Source: Acidobacteriaceae bacterium (GTDB lineage Bacteria > Acidobacteriota > Terriglobia > Terriglobales > Acidobacteriaceae). From it: DNA of 64,000 nt. Every line of letters begins with the position of its first letter. Positions within the stretch are counted from its first letter, which is position 1. The translations under genes and the position numbers were made by a program. The notes under the pieces are model-generated. The model was not told where the DNA came from, searched no databases, and saw only the letters and a program-made list of their open reading frames with translations. The DNA is taken from NCBI GenBank assembly GCA_030040425.1, contig JASHTS010000061.1, forward strand, positions 1 through 64,000, in the 5' to 3' direction. Below are positions 1 to 8,350 of this stretch, piece after piece.

Positions 1-633
1 CATGGCCCAGGCGAGCGCGGTGATCGCGAGCACGCCGATGAGGATGGAGCCGCGCACTTTCTTCGCTTCGAGGGCGACCATGAAGATGAGGCCAAGGAGC
101 GCAAGATAAGCGGTCGGAGCCTTGATGTTGCCCATGCCGACGAGGGTGGCGGGGTCGCCCACCACCAGGCCCGCGTTCCGGAATCCGATGAACGCGATGA
201 AGAGCCCAATGCCGCCGGCAACCGCCGCGTACAGCTGATGCGGAATGGCGCGCAGGATCATTTGGCGGATGCCGGCAGCCGTGATGGCGAGGAAAAGGAT
301 GCCGGAGATAAAGACGGCGCCCAGCGCCGTCTGCCAGGGCACGTGCATCTTGAGGCAAACCGTGTACGTGAAGTAAGCGTTGAGTCCCATGCCGGGCGCA
401 AGCGCGATGGGATAACGGGCTACGATGCCCATCAGAATGGAACCGAAAGCGGCCGAAAGGCAGGTAGCCGCGGTAACCGCGGGCAGCGGCACGCCGGCGG
501 CGGCCAGGATCGCCGGATTGACCAGGATGATGTAGGCCATGGTCAGGAAGGTGGTTACACCGGCGAGGATTTCCGTGCGCCAGTTGGTCTCAAGGCGCGC
601 GAATTCGAAGTAGTTTTCGAGGCGTTTCAGCAT
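1..633 (-). CDS. NCS2/AzgA-type purine permease, 3' part cut by window edge
   Basis: Reading the minus strand from the ATG at 633 gives 211 codons with no stop before the window edge, so only the N-terminal half is present. The start MLKRLENYFEF, then a segment with LAGVTTFLTMAYIILVNP and further on APGMGLNAYFTY, matches the AzgA branch of the nucleobase:cation symporter 2 family (guanine/hypoxanthine permeases). At least five hydrophobic spans are visible, so the product is an inner-membrane transporter. Substrate is inferred from family only. The gene is transcribed away from the 818-2325 pair. Confidence 0.88.
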   Translation of the reverse strand, partial: MLKRLENYFEFARLETNWRTEILAGVTTFLTMAYIILVNPAILAAAGVPLPAVTAATCLSAAFGSILMGIVARYPIALAPGMGLNAYFTYTVCLKMHVPWQTALGAVFISGILFLAITAAGIRQMILRAIPHQLYAAVAGGIGLFIAFIGFRNAGLVVGDPATLVGMGNIKAPTAYLALLGLIFMVALEAKKVRGSILIGVLAITALAWAM

Positions 634-817
634 AGATCCGGGACCGCGTGATCGGCATTCCGCGCCTGCTCGACGCTCTCTCAACGCAAGTTCCGTTGAA
701 GGTCCACGGCTTTCCAGGCCACGCGGTCTCGCAGATAGGCGGGTTCTAGCTAGGAAAGCACACTCGCCATAAGAATCAAAGAAAGGAATTCAACCAACGG
801 AATCGGACGAGGAGAAC

Positions 818-1576
818 TCAGATCCCCGCGTACCAGGCGTAGCCATATTCGGGATCCACCGATCCGAGTCCCTTGCCGAATTTCTTGATGTCGTCGGTGG
901 CGGTGATATGCGTAACGTATTTCAGACTCTTGTAACCAAGCTGCCGGGGCACGCGCAGGCGCAGCGGACCGCCGAAAGGAACGGGAAGATCGCCGTCGTT
1001 CATGCCCAAGGTCAGCAGCGTGTCAGGATGCATGGCATCGGCCATGTCGATGCTCTCCCACAGTCCCTTCTCGATGGCGTAGTAGACGATGTAGCGGGTT
1101 TGCGGCAGAACGCCCACTTCGCGTAAAACTCCGGAGAGCGGCGTGCCGATCCATTCGGCGATGTACGACCACCCCTCCTCGCACGCGATCTCCGTGATCT
1201 GGCTGCGAATCGGCAGGCTCTTGAGATCGGCGAGCGAAAACGACGTGGGCCGCGCCACGGTGCCGTCCACTCCGAGCCGCCAGTCCCGGAAGCCGCCCGC
1301 CTGCAGGCGCTTGAACTCTTCCGTGGGAGGAGCCACCGCATTTGCAAACGGCTTCTTCGAGATCATGCTGCGCGCAAACTCGCGCGCCGGCGTGCGCACG
1401 GTGAGCAGGCGCTGGCAGGCGTAGGTGAGCGTCTCCCCGGGACCGAAGATGCCGCCGCCATCGGGTGGGACAAGAGCATAACGCCGAGCCAGGCGAGCGG
1501 CTTCCGTCACCCCCGACGCGCCGGCCGCAGTGGCCAGGCCCAAGGTGATCAGCTTGCGGCGGGAGATCCGGCTCAT
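818..1576 (-). CDS. Tat-exported molybdopterin-dependent oxidoreductase (sulfite oxidase/MsrP-like fold)
   Basis: 252 residues. The N terminus carries a twin-arginine signal (SRRKLITLG, residues 5-13) followed by a hydrophobic stretch, so export of a folded cofactor protein is expected. The central part has the molybdopterin-binding domain of the sulfite oxidase family, including a Cys followed by EEGWS that corresponds to the Mo-ligating Cys of that fold, and a C-terminal block GGPLRLRVPRQLGYKSLKYV typical of YedY/MsrP relatives. It overlaps the upstream membrane cytochrome gene by ATGA (1573-1576), so the two probably form an electron-transfer pair in the periplasm/inner membrane. Substrate is unknown: it could be a methionine-sulfoxide reductase or another oxidoreductase. 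Confidence 0.88.
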   Translation of the reverse strand: MSRISRRKLITLGLATAAGASGVTEAARLARRYALVPPDGGGIFGPGETLTYACQRLLTVRTPAREFARSMISKKPFANAVAPPTEEFKRLQAGGFRDWRLGVDGTVARPTSFSLADLKSLPIRSQITEIACEEGWSYIAEWIGTPLSGVLREVGVLPQTRYIVYYAIEKGLWESIDMADAMHPDTLLTLGMNDGDLPVPFGGPLRLRVPRQLGYKSLKYVTHITATDDIKKFGKGLGSVDPEYGYAWYAGI

Positions 1577-2325
1577 GGGCGCTCCTTGCGGAGTTCAGGT
1601 GTCGCTTCATTGTAGCCGGTAATCATGGCTCTCATGCGATTGCGGAAGCCCGAGAGGGTAATCATGGCGATGTGAACCAGGACGAAGAGCAGCAGGAGTC
1701 CGGAAAGGAGGAAATGGAGCGTGCGAGCCGATTGGCGCCCTCCCAGGAGCGCGGCGGTTGCAGGCACGGCGGACGTAAAGGAGGGCGACATGGCCAGTCC
1801 CGTCCAGATCATCAACGGAAACAAAACGAAGATGACGATCAGGTAAGCGGTGCGCTGCAGCACGTTATAGGAGCGGGATTCATCCCGGCCGGGCGGCTGG
1901 CGATGAAGATACTGCGCCAGGCGCGCCCAGTAGGCACGCCAGGTCCAGTCACGGCGCTCGGGTATCAGGTTCCTGCGAAAATGGCCGTTCAGGAGCCCGG
2001 CGATGCCGTAAACGAGGGCTGTTAAGACAAGCACCCATGCGGACTGGAAGTGGAGATAGCGGCTCCAGCCGTTCTGGTCGGGCATGACGTACTTGTAGCC
2101 GGTAGGCACGGTGGTGCGTGAAGCGGGAATGGGGAGGACGAAGAGCGGGCGCATGTTCACGTTGCCGGTTTCGCCCCAGTAGAAGCGCGGATGGGAGATG
2201 ACGATCTCGCCGCCGGTAATGAGCAGGGCTGCGAAGCTCAGAAAGGTGAGCCAATGGGTCACGCGCACCAGCGCGGAATGGCGGACGGCGCGGGTCTTGC
2301 GCGCGCCTATTTCGCGCGTATCCAT
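1573..2325 (-). CDS. membrane cytochrome b561-type protein, redox partner of the molybdopterin enzyme
   Basis: About 250 residues from the ATG at 2325 (MDTREIGARKTR). Four hydrophobic spans are visible, with His residues at the start of spans (RVTHWLTFLSF, LHFQSAWVLVL, LHFLLSGLLLLFVLVHIAM) as expected for b-type heme ligation in the Ni/Fe-hydrogenase cytochrome b / cytochrome b561 family. It likely passes quinol electrons to or from the downstream molybdopterin protein, as YedZ does for YedY, though this is not a YedZ homologue by sequence pattern. The frame stays open upstream to 2439, but that part would be built on a palindromic repeat, so the internal Met is preferred. An AGGA lies only about 4 bases before it. 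Confidence 0.82.
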   Translation of the reverse strand: MDTREIGARKTRAVRHSALVRVTHWLTFLSFAALLITGGEIVISHPRFYWGETGNVNMRPLFVLPIPASRTTVPTGYKYVMPDQNGWSRYLHFQSAWVLVLTALVYGIAGLLNGHFRRNLIPERRDWTWRAYWARLAQYLHRQPPGRDESRSYNVLQRTAYLIVIFVLFPLMIWTGLAMSPSFTSAVPATAALLGGRQSARTLHFLLSGLLLLFVLVHIAMITLSGFRNRMRAMITGYNEATPELRKERP

Positions 2326-2395
2326 TTTCCTCGTGTTGAGGGCAGTGGTCACGCGGCGAGGATAGCACGGATTGGCTTGTGCCGGGTTCCTGGGT

Positions 2396-2445
2396 GCGCC
2401 TCCACCGTTTCCGCAGAAAACGCGGAAAGAATGGGGCAACCGGCT
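2396..2445. repeat. REP-like palindromic element, copy 1
   Basis: Stem TTTCCGC (2408-2414), loop AGAAAAC, stem GCGGAAA (2422-2428), followed by GAATGGGGCAACC. The same architecture and the same tail recur at 5943-5977 with a different but compensating stem. The element lies right after the stop of the 2444-2896 gene on the minus strand and could also act as a terminator or mRNA stabiliser. Confidence 0.6.
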
Positions 2446-2896
2446 ACGGGACCGAACCCGAGGCAGGCGTGGCGGCGAGCGCGGCTTTGCAGGGGCCGTA
2501 GTCGCGGCTGATCTTCTGGATCATGAAGTCCTGGTCGCCCGCCGAGTCCTTCTGGTGCTTTTCCTTGTCGCCGTTCAGTTTCACGATATCGCCCACCTTG
2601 ACATTGGCAGTGACCCCGGTGAGCGCGTAGACCTTCTGATCGGTGTGAACCGTCAGGCCGTCGGGGCCGGCAAGGACGCAGCCTCTCACGGTGTGGTGGG
2701 ACTTGTGCACCTCGACCAGAACGATGGTGCCCACGGCGATGACCGCGCCGACGCCCACCGCGGCGCCCACGATTTGCCCCTTGCTGGGGCCGATATTGAA
2801 GTTCGAGCCGTTGCACCCTTGCGTTGTTGAGCCCGCTCCGGAGAGCAGAACGGAACCCAATACCGCAATGGCGGCAAGCCCTTTTCGACGCTGCAT
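2444..2896 (-). CDS. hypothetical exported protein with glycine-rich membrane span
   Basis: 150 residues, not assignable to a named family by eye. The N terminus (MQRRKGLAAIAVLGSVLLSG) looks like a signal peptide; a Cys at about residue 28 follows TTQG, which is not a standard lipobox. A second hydrophobic Gly/Val/Ala segment at about residues 41-61 is followed by a soluble part with VRGCVLAGPDGLTVHTDQKVY and a late Cys, so a disulfide between the two Cys is possible. The C-terminal part resembles small beta-barrel-like domains in which a property is described as maintained by a short structure, but no function can be stated. It is upstream of and co-directional with the cytochrome b561 gene. 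Confidence 0.7.
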   Translation of the reverse strand: MQRRKGLAAIAVLGSVLLSGAGSTTQGCNGSNFNIGPSKGQIVGAAVGVGAVIAVGTIVLVEVHKSHHTVRGCVLAGPDGLTVHTDQKVYALTGVTANVKVGDIVKLNGDKEKHQKDSAGDQDFMIQKISRDYGPCKAALAATPASGSVP

Positions 2897-3047
2897 CGGT
2901 GTACCTCGCGTGCGATCGATCTGACCGGGGCCTGAGTGCAGGTCGAAGGATGACCTGGATCGAAGGAATAGTTGAAGAGTTCCGGCTAGCGTTTCATACG
3001 GCCGAGGATGGCGTCAATGGAATTCGTTAGGCTGACGGGAGGGTTTG

Positions 3048-4037
3048 TCAGCGGAGCAGGCGGGCCGCGTCCTTGGCGAAGTAGGTGACGATAAAATCGG
3101 CGCCGGCGCGGCGGATGGAGACCAGCGACTCCATCATGGCGCGGTCGCCGTCGAGCCAGCCTTTTTCAAAGGCGGCGTGGAGCATGGAGTACTCGCCCGA
3201 GACCTGGTAGGCGCCCAGGGCCAGCCCGAAGCGCTCGCGCGCGGCGTGGATCACGTCGAGGTACGGCATGGCCGGCTTGATGAGGATCATGTCGGCGCCT
3301 TCCTCGATATCGAGCTCGATCTCGCGCAGGGCTTCGCGCCGATTGGCGCTGTCCATCTGATACGTCTTGCGGTCGCCGAACTGGGGCGCGGAGTCGGCGG
3401 CCTCGCGGAAAGGGCCGTAAAACGCCGAGGCAAACTTGGAGGCGTAACTGAGGATGGGTGTATTCAGGCAGCTTGCCTCATCGAGGGCCTGGCGGATGGC
3501 CCCGACGCGGCCGTCCATCATGTCGCTGGGCGCCACCACGTCGGCGCCGGCCCTGGCGAGGCTGACGGCGGTGCGGGCCAGCAGCGCGACCGAGGGATCG
3601 TTGTCGACAGCGAAGCTTTCGCCGTTGCGGACCACCACGCCGCAATGGCCGTGGCTGGTGTACTCGCACAGGCAGACGTCCGCAATGAGAACCAGCTTGT
3701 TTGCGGCGGCGGAGCTTTTCAGCGCGCGCAGGCCCTGCTGCACGATGCCGTTTTCCTCCCAGGCGCCGGAACCGGTGACGTCCTTGCTCTCCGGAAGGCC
3801 AAAGAGCAGCAGGCCGCCGAGCCCGAGCGCTGCAGCTTCTTCGGCTTCGCGCACCGCTTCATCCACAGAGAGATTGAAGACGCCGGGCATGGAACTCACC
3901 GGCCGGCGCACGCCCTCACCCGGGCAGAGAAAGAGCGGATAGATCAGGTCGCCGGGCGCGAGCGCCGTCTCGCGCACCAGCGCGCGCAGCGGCTCGCTCT
4001 GCCGCAGACGGCGCATGCGGACTTGCGGGAAGGCCAT
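3048..4037 (-). CDS. hemB: delta-aminolevulinic acid dehydratase (porphobilinogen synthase)
   Basis: 329 residues, the usual HemB length. It condenses two 5-aminolevulinate molecules to porphobilinogen in cytosolic tetrapyrrole synthesis. The zinc-type metal site is visible as Cys122, Cys124 and Cys132 in [14 protein letters not shown], and the two active-site lysines as Lys201 in [15 protein letters not shown] and Lys254 in [12 protein letters not shown]. The start [12 protein letters not shown] matches the family N terminus. Heme supply fits the large cytochrome operon further along, although the two are not in one transcript. Confidence 0.97.
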   Translation of the reverse strand: MAFPQVRMRRLRQSEPLRALVRETALAPGDLIYPLFLCPGEGVRRPVSSMPGVFNLSVDEAVREAEEAAALGLGGLLLFGLPESKDVTGSGAWEENGIVQQGLRALKSSAAANKLVLIADVCLCEYTSHGHCGVVVRNGESFAVDNDPSVALLARTAVSLARAGADVVAPSDMMDGRVGAIRQALDEASCLNTPILSYASKFASAFYGPFREAADSAPQFGDRKTYQMDSANRREALREIELDIEEGADMILIKPAMPYLDVIHAARERFGLALGAYQVSGEYSMLHAAFEKGWLDGDRAMMESLVSIRRAGADFIVTYFAKDAARLLR

Positions 4038-4067
4038 GTGGAGATTGTAGGGCAGGTGACATGGATC

Positions 4068-4102
4068 AGGGGTCAGGGGTCAGGGAATAGGGAATAGGGA
4101 AC
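4068..4102. repeat. tandem heptamer repeat, 5 units (AGGGRNY-like)
   Basis: Five contiguous 7-bp units: AGGGGTC, AGGGGTC, AGGGAAT, AGGGAAT, AGGGAAC. It lies between the start of hemB and the end of the 4191-4691 gene. Same family as the repeats at 13494, 15670, 23314, 29246 and 35134. Confidence 0.85.
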
Positions 4103-4156
4103 AAAAAGCATGGACGGTTATGCCGCAGCGCGCAATCATGCGGCTGCGTCGGAGTT

Positions 4157-4188
4157 TGAAACCTGAAACGTGACCCCTGAAACCTGCC
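4157..4188. repeat. tandem heptamer repeat, 4 units (TGAAACC-like)
   Basis: Units TGAAACC, TGAAACG, TGACCCC, TGAAACC on the plus strand; on the minus strand they read AGGTTTC, AGGGGTC, ACGTTTC, AGGTTTC. On that strand they start 5-8 bases after the stop codon of the 4191-4691 gene, the same position relative to a gene end as the other members of this family. Confidence 0.75.
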
Positions 4189-4190
4189 TT

Positions 4191-4691
4191 TCAGAGCTGT
4201 TCGTAGAGCGTGGCGTTGCGGTAGCCGAGCAGCATCACGAGCGTCCAGATGCCCAGCGCGGTGCCGAAGGGGAATTTGAGCAGGCTGAGGATGGCGGCGA
4301 CGATGGCCACGATTCTTCCCCACGAGGTGTGATCCATCAGGCCCCAGCCGGCGGCCAGGCCGAGGACGGCGCGGACGGCAAGCAACTCCCAGGCCAGATG
4401 AATGGCGAACGCGAGGAAACTCGGCGGCACCGGGCTGTTCCAGGGACCATGCGTCCAGGGCGCATGGGAGAGAAAGGCATGCGCGAAGGTCAATCCGGCA
4501 ATGCCGAGAAGCAGCGAGAGGCCCGCGTAAATGAACCAGAGAATGCTGAGAGTCTTTACCTTGCCGGAGTAGTTCGCGAGCTGAAACTGAAGGCCGGGAA
4601 CCGGGGGAATCGGCCCCGCTGCAGGCCGCCCGCAATGACCGCAAAAGGGCTGGCCGGCGGGGAGTTCCTGACCACATCCGCTGCAGAACAT
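4191..4691 (-). CDS. zinc-ribbon membrane protein of unknown function
   Basis: 166 residues from the ATG at 4691. That start is fixed by a perfect AGGAGG five bases upstream; a GTG six bases earlier overlaps this site and is unlikely. The N terminus is a zinc ribbon with two CxxC knuckles (MFCSGCGQ ... FCGHCGRP). Then come four hydrophobic spans (about residues 46-68, 85-105, 108-130, 135-155). Zinc-ribbon plus membrane proteins of this type are common in Acidobacteria, but no function is established. Divergent from the kinase gene across a 247-bp gap. Confidence 0.85.
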   Translation of the reverse strand: MFCSGCGQELPAGQPFCGHCGRPAAGPIPPVPGLQFQLANYSGKVKTLSILWFIYAGLSLLLGIAGLTFAHAFLSHAPWTHGPWNSPVPPSFLAFAIHLAWELLAVRAVLGLAAGWGLMDHTSWGRIVAIVAAILSLLKFPFGTALGIWTLVMLLGYRNATLYEQL

Positions 4692-4938
4692 GCTCACCTC
4701 CTGAGACGTTCCAACAAAGAAGTACGAAAATTGCGGCCTTCGTGTTCCGTTGGCAGGGAGGGCTTCCCGGGGTCGACGCAGGCGATCTGCGCAGACGACT
4801 TAGGCCATCGGAAGGTCGGGGCCTGTCCGGGATGCGGCCCGCCTGGAGCGCCGCCTCCAGACGCACATCAATCCTACTGATTTTCATGCATTTCCCTTGC
4901 ATTTTTCTTATGACTCGCGTGAAAGAGTCAAATTTGTT

Positions 4939-5919
4939 ATGCAATGGGTAATGGCCAACACGCTGGAAGCCGGGGACACTCTGGACCACTATCGCCTGGA
5001 AGCGCCCATCGCGCAGAGCCGGATGTCGACCCTTTATAAGGCGACGGACCTGCGCGACGGCAGGCTGGTGGCCATCAAGGTGCCGCTGCCGGAGCTCGAG
5101 GCCGACCCGGTTCTCGTGGAGCGATTTGAGCGCGAGCAGCAGATCGGGCAGGAGCTGGACCACCCCGGCATTGTGAAGACCTTTGACGGCGAGGCGCGCA
5201 GCCGGCTGTACATGGTCACGGAGTGGGTGGAGGGGCGGCTGCTGCGGGCAATCCTGAACGAAGAGCGCAAACTGCCGGTGGAGCGCGCCGTGGCCATCAC
5301 GCTGAGCATCTGCGAGGCGCTCGATTACATGCACAAGCACGGGGTGGTGCACCGGGACCTCAAGCCGGAAAACATCATGGTGCGTGCGGACGACTCGATC
5401 AAGCTGATCGATTTCGGCATCGCCATGAAGGAGGATGCGCGGCGGTTGACGTATACGGGGCTGTCGCCCGCCCTGGGCACGCCCGATTACATTGCGCCGG
5501 AGCAGGTGAAGGGGCAGCGCGGCGACCAGCGCAGCGATATCTATGCGCTGGGCGTGATGCTTTACGAGATGCTGGCCGGGCAGCCGCCGTTTGCGGGGCC
5601 GAATCCGCTGGCGGTGATGAACGAGCGCGTGATCAAGGACGCGGAGCCGATCCGAGGTCTGAATGCTCAAGTTTCGCCGCAGCTCGAAGAGATACTGTTT
5701 CGCGCCCTGGAGCGCGATCCGCGGCATCGCTATGCGACGGCTGCGGAGATGGCCTGGGATCTGGGACACCAGGAGCAGGTAGGCGTGGATGAGGGCGCAC
5801 GGCGGCCCAAGCCCGGCCGGCGTTTTTTGCCCGGCGGACGCAAGCTGCTTCTCTATGCGGGGCTGGCGCTGGCGCCCGTGGCGCTGTTCGTGATCATGCT
5901 GCTGCTGGCGCGGCGTTGA
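4939..5919 (+). CDS. Hanks-type serine/threonine protein kinase with C-terminal membrane anchor
   Basis: 326 residues from ATG 4939; ATG 4951 is an alternative, and GAAAGAG lies upstream. Conserved kinase elements are present: VAIK with Lys47, HRDLKPEN with Asp140 and Asn145, DFG with Asp158, and APE at 186-188. The glycine-rich ATP loop is degenerate (IAQSRMSTLYKA, no glycines), which is seen in a subset of bacterial kinases. A single hydrophobic segment near the C terminus (about 300-323) would place the kinase domain in the cytosol on a membrane anchor; no extracellular sensor domain follows it. It is alone in its transcription unit, convergent with the TPR gene. Confidence 0.92.
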   Translation: MQWVMANTLEAGDTLDHYRLEAPIAQSRMSTLYKATDLRDGRLVAIKVPLPELEADPVLVERFEREQQIGQELDHPGIVKTFDGEARSRLYMVTEWVEGRLLRAILNEERKLPVERAVAITLSICEALDYMHKHGVVHRDLKPENIMVRADDSIKLIDFGIAMKEDARRLTYTGLSPALGTPDYIAPEQVKGQRGDQRSDIYALGVMLYEMLAGQPPFAGPNPLAVMNERVIKDAEPIRGLNAQVSPQLEEILFRALERDPRHRYATAAEMAWDLGHQEQVGVDEGARRPKPGRRFLPGGRKLLLYAGLALAPVALFVIMLLLARR

Positions 5920-5932
5920 GTTGAGATTGGAG

Positions 5933-5978
5933 GGCTCCCACGCTTTCGCCAAAGAACGGCGAAAGGATGGGGCAACCG
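5933..5978. repeat. REP-like palindromic element, copy 2
   Basis: Perfect stem CTTTCGCC (5943-5950), loop AAAGAAC, stem GGCGAAAG (5958-5965), then GATGGGGCAACC. Weaker pairing of CCCACG upstream with the ATGGGG side lengthens the stem. It sits in the gap between two convergent genes (kinase and TPR gene) and could end both transcripts. Copy 1 is at 2396-2445. Confidence 0.65.
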
Positions 5979-6018
5979 TCGGATGCGTGCTTTGTAGGCG
6001 TGGGCCTGGGCCGGCGCT

Positions 6019-6750
6019 TCAGGCAGGCAGCTGCTTCAGCAATTCGCTGGCCCGCTGGAACCACGGGCGCTCGCGGCGGCGCAGATAGCTGGGCATGGTT
6101 CTCTCTTTATTCAGCACTTTTTGCGCCCACTGGCGCGCTTCGTCCACGCGGCCCTGCGAGGCCAGCAGGTCGGCAAAGTTCAGATAGGTTTCTGAAAGGG
6201 TTGACTGCACCACCGCCACGCGGAAGGCGGCTTCGGCTTTTTCTTTCTGCCCGGTTTGCGCGTAGGCATGGGCAAGCATGCCTTGGGCGCGATGGAAATC
6301 GTGCGCGGGATCGTCCTTGACCGCGCGCTCGAAATCGGGCAAGGCGGCCGCGGGATCGCCCAACTGGATGGCGCAGAGGCCCCGCCGGTAGAAAGTGTCG
6401 GTGGTGTTCGACCGGGCGGCGATGGCCTTGTCAAAGGCAGCCCGGGCGAGCGGCAGGTTGCCCTCATCCATGTAAAGCTCGCCCAGTTCTTCGAAGTTGC
6501 CCGCTGAGGGATTGTCTTCCACCATCACTTCCAGCGCGCCGATGCGCTTGCGCCGCGGCATGCCTCGAAACGAATTGTTGAGCAGGCCAAGATCGGGAAG
6601 CGCTACGACGAACAGATAAACGAGGCAGCCCACGGGGCCGAGAAAAACAATAATGTAAATCCAATAGGTATCTGGACGCCGCCGGATGAAATGGACAATC
6701 GCCAGGACCTCGAGGGCGAGGCCAAATGGATATAAGAGGTAGTTCAGCAT
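6019..6750 (-). CDS. membrane-anchored TPR protein
   Basis: 243 residues from the ATG at 6750 (MLNYLLYPFGLALEVLAIV). Two N-terminal hydrophobic spans with a short arginine-rich loop between them (FIRRRPDTYWIYIIVFLGPVG) resemble the phospholipase-D-nuclease N-terminal membrane module. The rest is a soluble helical domain of TPR-like repeats (for example ARAAFDKAIAARSN..., ALPDFERAVKDDP, AEAAFRVAVVQS, ARQWAQKVL). This suggests a scaffold at the cytoplasmic face of the membrane. No partner can be named. Confidence 0.85.
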   Translation of the reverse strand: MLNYLLYPFGLALEVLAIVHFIRRRPDTYWIYIIVFLGPVGCLVYLFVVALPDLGLLNNSFRGMPRRKRIGALEVMVEDNPSAGNFEELGELYMDEGNLPLARAAFDKAIAARSNTTDTFYRRGLCAIQLGDPAAALPDFERAVKDDPAHDFHRAQGMLAHAYAQTGQKEKAEAAFRVAVVQSTLSETYLNFADLLASQGRVDEARQWAQKVLNKERTMPSYLRRRERPWFQRASELLKQLPA

Positions 6751-6863
6751 GGTTCTGGGGGTCCTTGCCGCCAGATTATAGGGCTGAAAAGCCGCAGCCA
6801 CAATGAAACGAAAGTGGAACGAGGGAGTTGGAGCAATTTGGGAACGCGTGCCGCGTGAGGTAC

Positions 6864-8171
6864 TTACCGGTACGAATCGTCGCGGTGAATGACGAACTCG
6901 GGATAGGCGCCGCCGCCGAGCTCGTGCAGGTCCATGCCGATGCGCTCGCCGTCGGGATCGACCCGGAAAGGCACGATGCGGTTGAGGATGGCGAAGAGAA
7001 GATAGACGGCCGGGAAGACCAGGCCGAGCAGGGCGGCAATGCCCACCACTTGCGCCAGAAGCTGGCCGCTCTCCGGCGCAAAGAAGCCGGCAGCGAGGAT
7101 TCCCCAGAGGGCGGCGACGGCGTGCACGGCGATGGCCCCGGAGGGGTCGTCGATCGAGAGCGCCAGCTCAAGCATTTCCACCAGAAGCGGCGTAATGATG
7201 CCCGCGACCAGGCCAACGAACAAGGACTCGCCCGGGGTGAGCAGGGCGGCGCAAGCGCTCGAGGCCACCAGGCCGGCCAGCCAGCCGTTGGCGCACATGC
7301 TGGCGTCGGGCTTGCCGAAACGAAAGCGGGTGACGGCGAGCGTGGCGAGAAGAGCGGCGGAGGCGGAAAGGACCGTGTCGACGGCGTTGCGCGGCAGCGC
7401 GGTGAGCGGGGCATTGAGCCACAGGATGGCGCCGGCCAGGTTCCACGCCATCCAGCCGACAAGGCAGAGCAGGCAGCCGAAGAGCACGTAGACCACATGA
7501 TGGCCGGGCATGGCGGTGGAAAGGCCTTCGCGGGGGAACTTGCCGCGGCGCGGGCCGACGATCCAGACCAGGGCGAGAGCGCTGAGGCCGCCGAGCGCGT
7601 GCACCGGAGCGGCGCCTCCCGCATCGAGGAAGCCGGCGCCGAGCCCGAAATTCGCGCCCAGTGCGGCCAGCCAGCCGCCGCCCCAGATCCAGTGCGCCAC
7701 GAGTGGAAAGAAAAGCGCGGCCAGGAGAGCGGAAACGGCGCAGCCTGCGGCCAGGCGCAGGCGGTCCGCGCCCGATCCCCAGGGAATGAGTACGGCGAGC
7801 ATGACAGCGAGAAATTCAAAAAGGATCTCGAGCTGCCGCTGCACCGGCGCGGAGCTGAAGCCGTGCAGGAACAGCGGGCCGGCGCCGGTCCAGTTCCATG
7901 GCTTGCGGGCCAGATGCACGGCGTGGCTCAAGCCGGAGAGATTGCCGGCGAGCCCCGTGCCGACCAGGGCGAAGACGATGGCCGCGACCGCCACGATGGT
8001 GAGATTGCCGAGCAGCGCCTGCGCGGCCGAGCGCGAGCGCCCCAGGCCGGTGGTGATGAGGGCAAGGCCGGCGACGGAGAGCGGCGCGAGCAGCAGCAGA
8101 ACCAGGGTGAGCGCGATGGCGGTGTCGGTGAGAGGCGGCTCGAGCGGAGGAACTGGCACGATGGGATTCAT
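6864..8171 (-). CDS. amt: ammonium transporter, Amt/MEP/Rh family
   Basis: 435 residues with about eleven hydrophobic spans. The twin pore histidines of the family are present: His191 in GGAAPVHALGG and His350 in GAIAVHAVAALWG. The conserved Asp before the first (Asp183) is also kept. It moves ammonium/ammonia across the inner membrane. The sequence is divergent from E. coli AmtB in the pore vestibule, so selectivity is inferred. No glnK gene accompanies it; instead a 60-residue membrane protein gene overlaps its start by ATGA (8168-8171), which also fixes this start. Confidence 0.92.
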   Translation of the reverse strand: MNPIVPVPPLEPPLTDTAIALTLVLLLLAPLSVAGLALITTGLGRSRSAAQALLGNLTIVAVAAIVFALVGTGLAGNLSGLSHAVHLARKPWNWTGAGPLFLHGFSSAPVQRQLEILFEFLAVMLAVLIPWGSGADRLRLAAGCAVSALLAALFFPLVAHWIWGGGWLAALGANFGLGAGFLDAGGAAPVHALGGLSALALVWIVGPRRGKFPREGLSTAMPGHHVVYVLFGCLLCLVGWMAWNLAGAILWLNAPLTALPRNAVDTVLSASAALLATLAVTRFRFGKPDASMCANGWLAGLVASSACAALLTPGESLFVGLVAGIITPLLVEMLELALSIDDPSGAIAVHAVAALWGILAAGFFAPESGQLLAQVVGIAALLGLVFPAVYLLFAILNRIVPFRVDPDGERIGMDLHELGGGAYPEFVIHRDDSYR

Positions 8172-8350
8172 CGCCTGCTTTCCCCACGCGCGAGCATGTG
8201 CCCGCGCACGGCCACGCCCAGGCCGAGCGCCTCGACCGCCAGCCCGCAAACCACGAAGACTGCGCGTTGCGCGGAGCCGGGAAACAATACCAGCGCGGCG
8301 GCAGTGAGAAAGAACCCGGCGGGCATGACCAGCAATCCGGCGTATTTCAT
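8168..8350 (-). CDS. small membrane protein translationally coupled to amt
   Basis: 60 residues with two hydrophobic segments (about 3-24 and 30-49) separated by PGSAQR and a basic C terminus (RGHMLARGESRR). The stop overlaps the amt start as ATGA, so the two are almost certainly translated from one message with this gene first. No family recognised. It could be an accessory or assembly subunit of the transporter, but that is only a context inference. Confidence 0.7.
   Translation of the reverse strand: MKYAGLLVMPAGFFLTAAALVLFPGSAQRAVFVVCGLAVEALGLGVAVRGHMLARGESRR

Noticed and set aside
238-651. 137-codon open frame on the plus strand
   Set aside because: Antisense to the purine permease; Gly/Arg-rich translation without features.
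4066-5952. 628-codon open frame on the minus strand
   Set aside because: Antisense to the kinase and running through the repeats and the zinc-ribbon gene in another frame; both real genes have motifs and ribosome sites.
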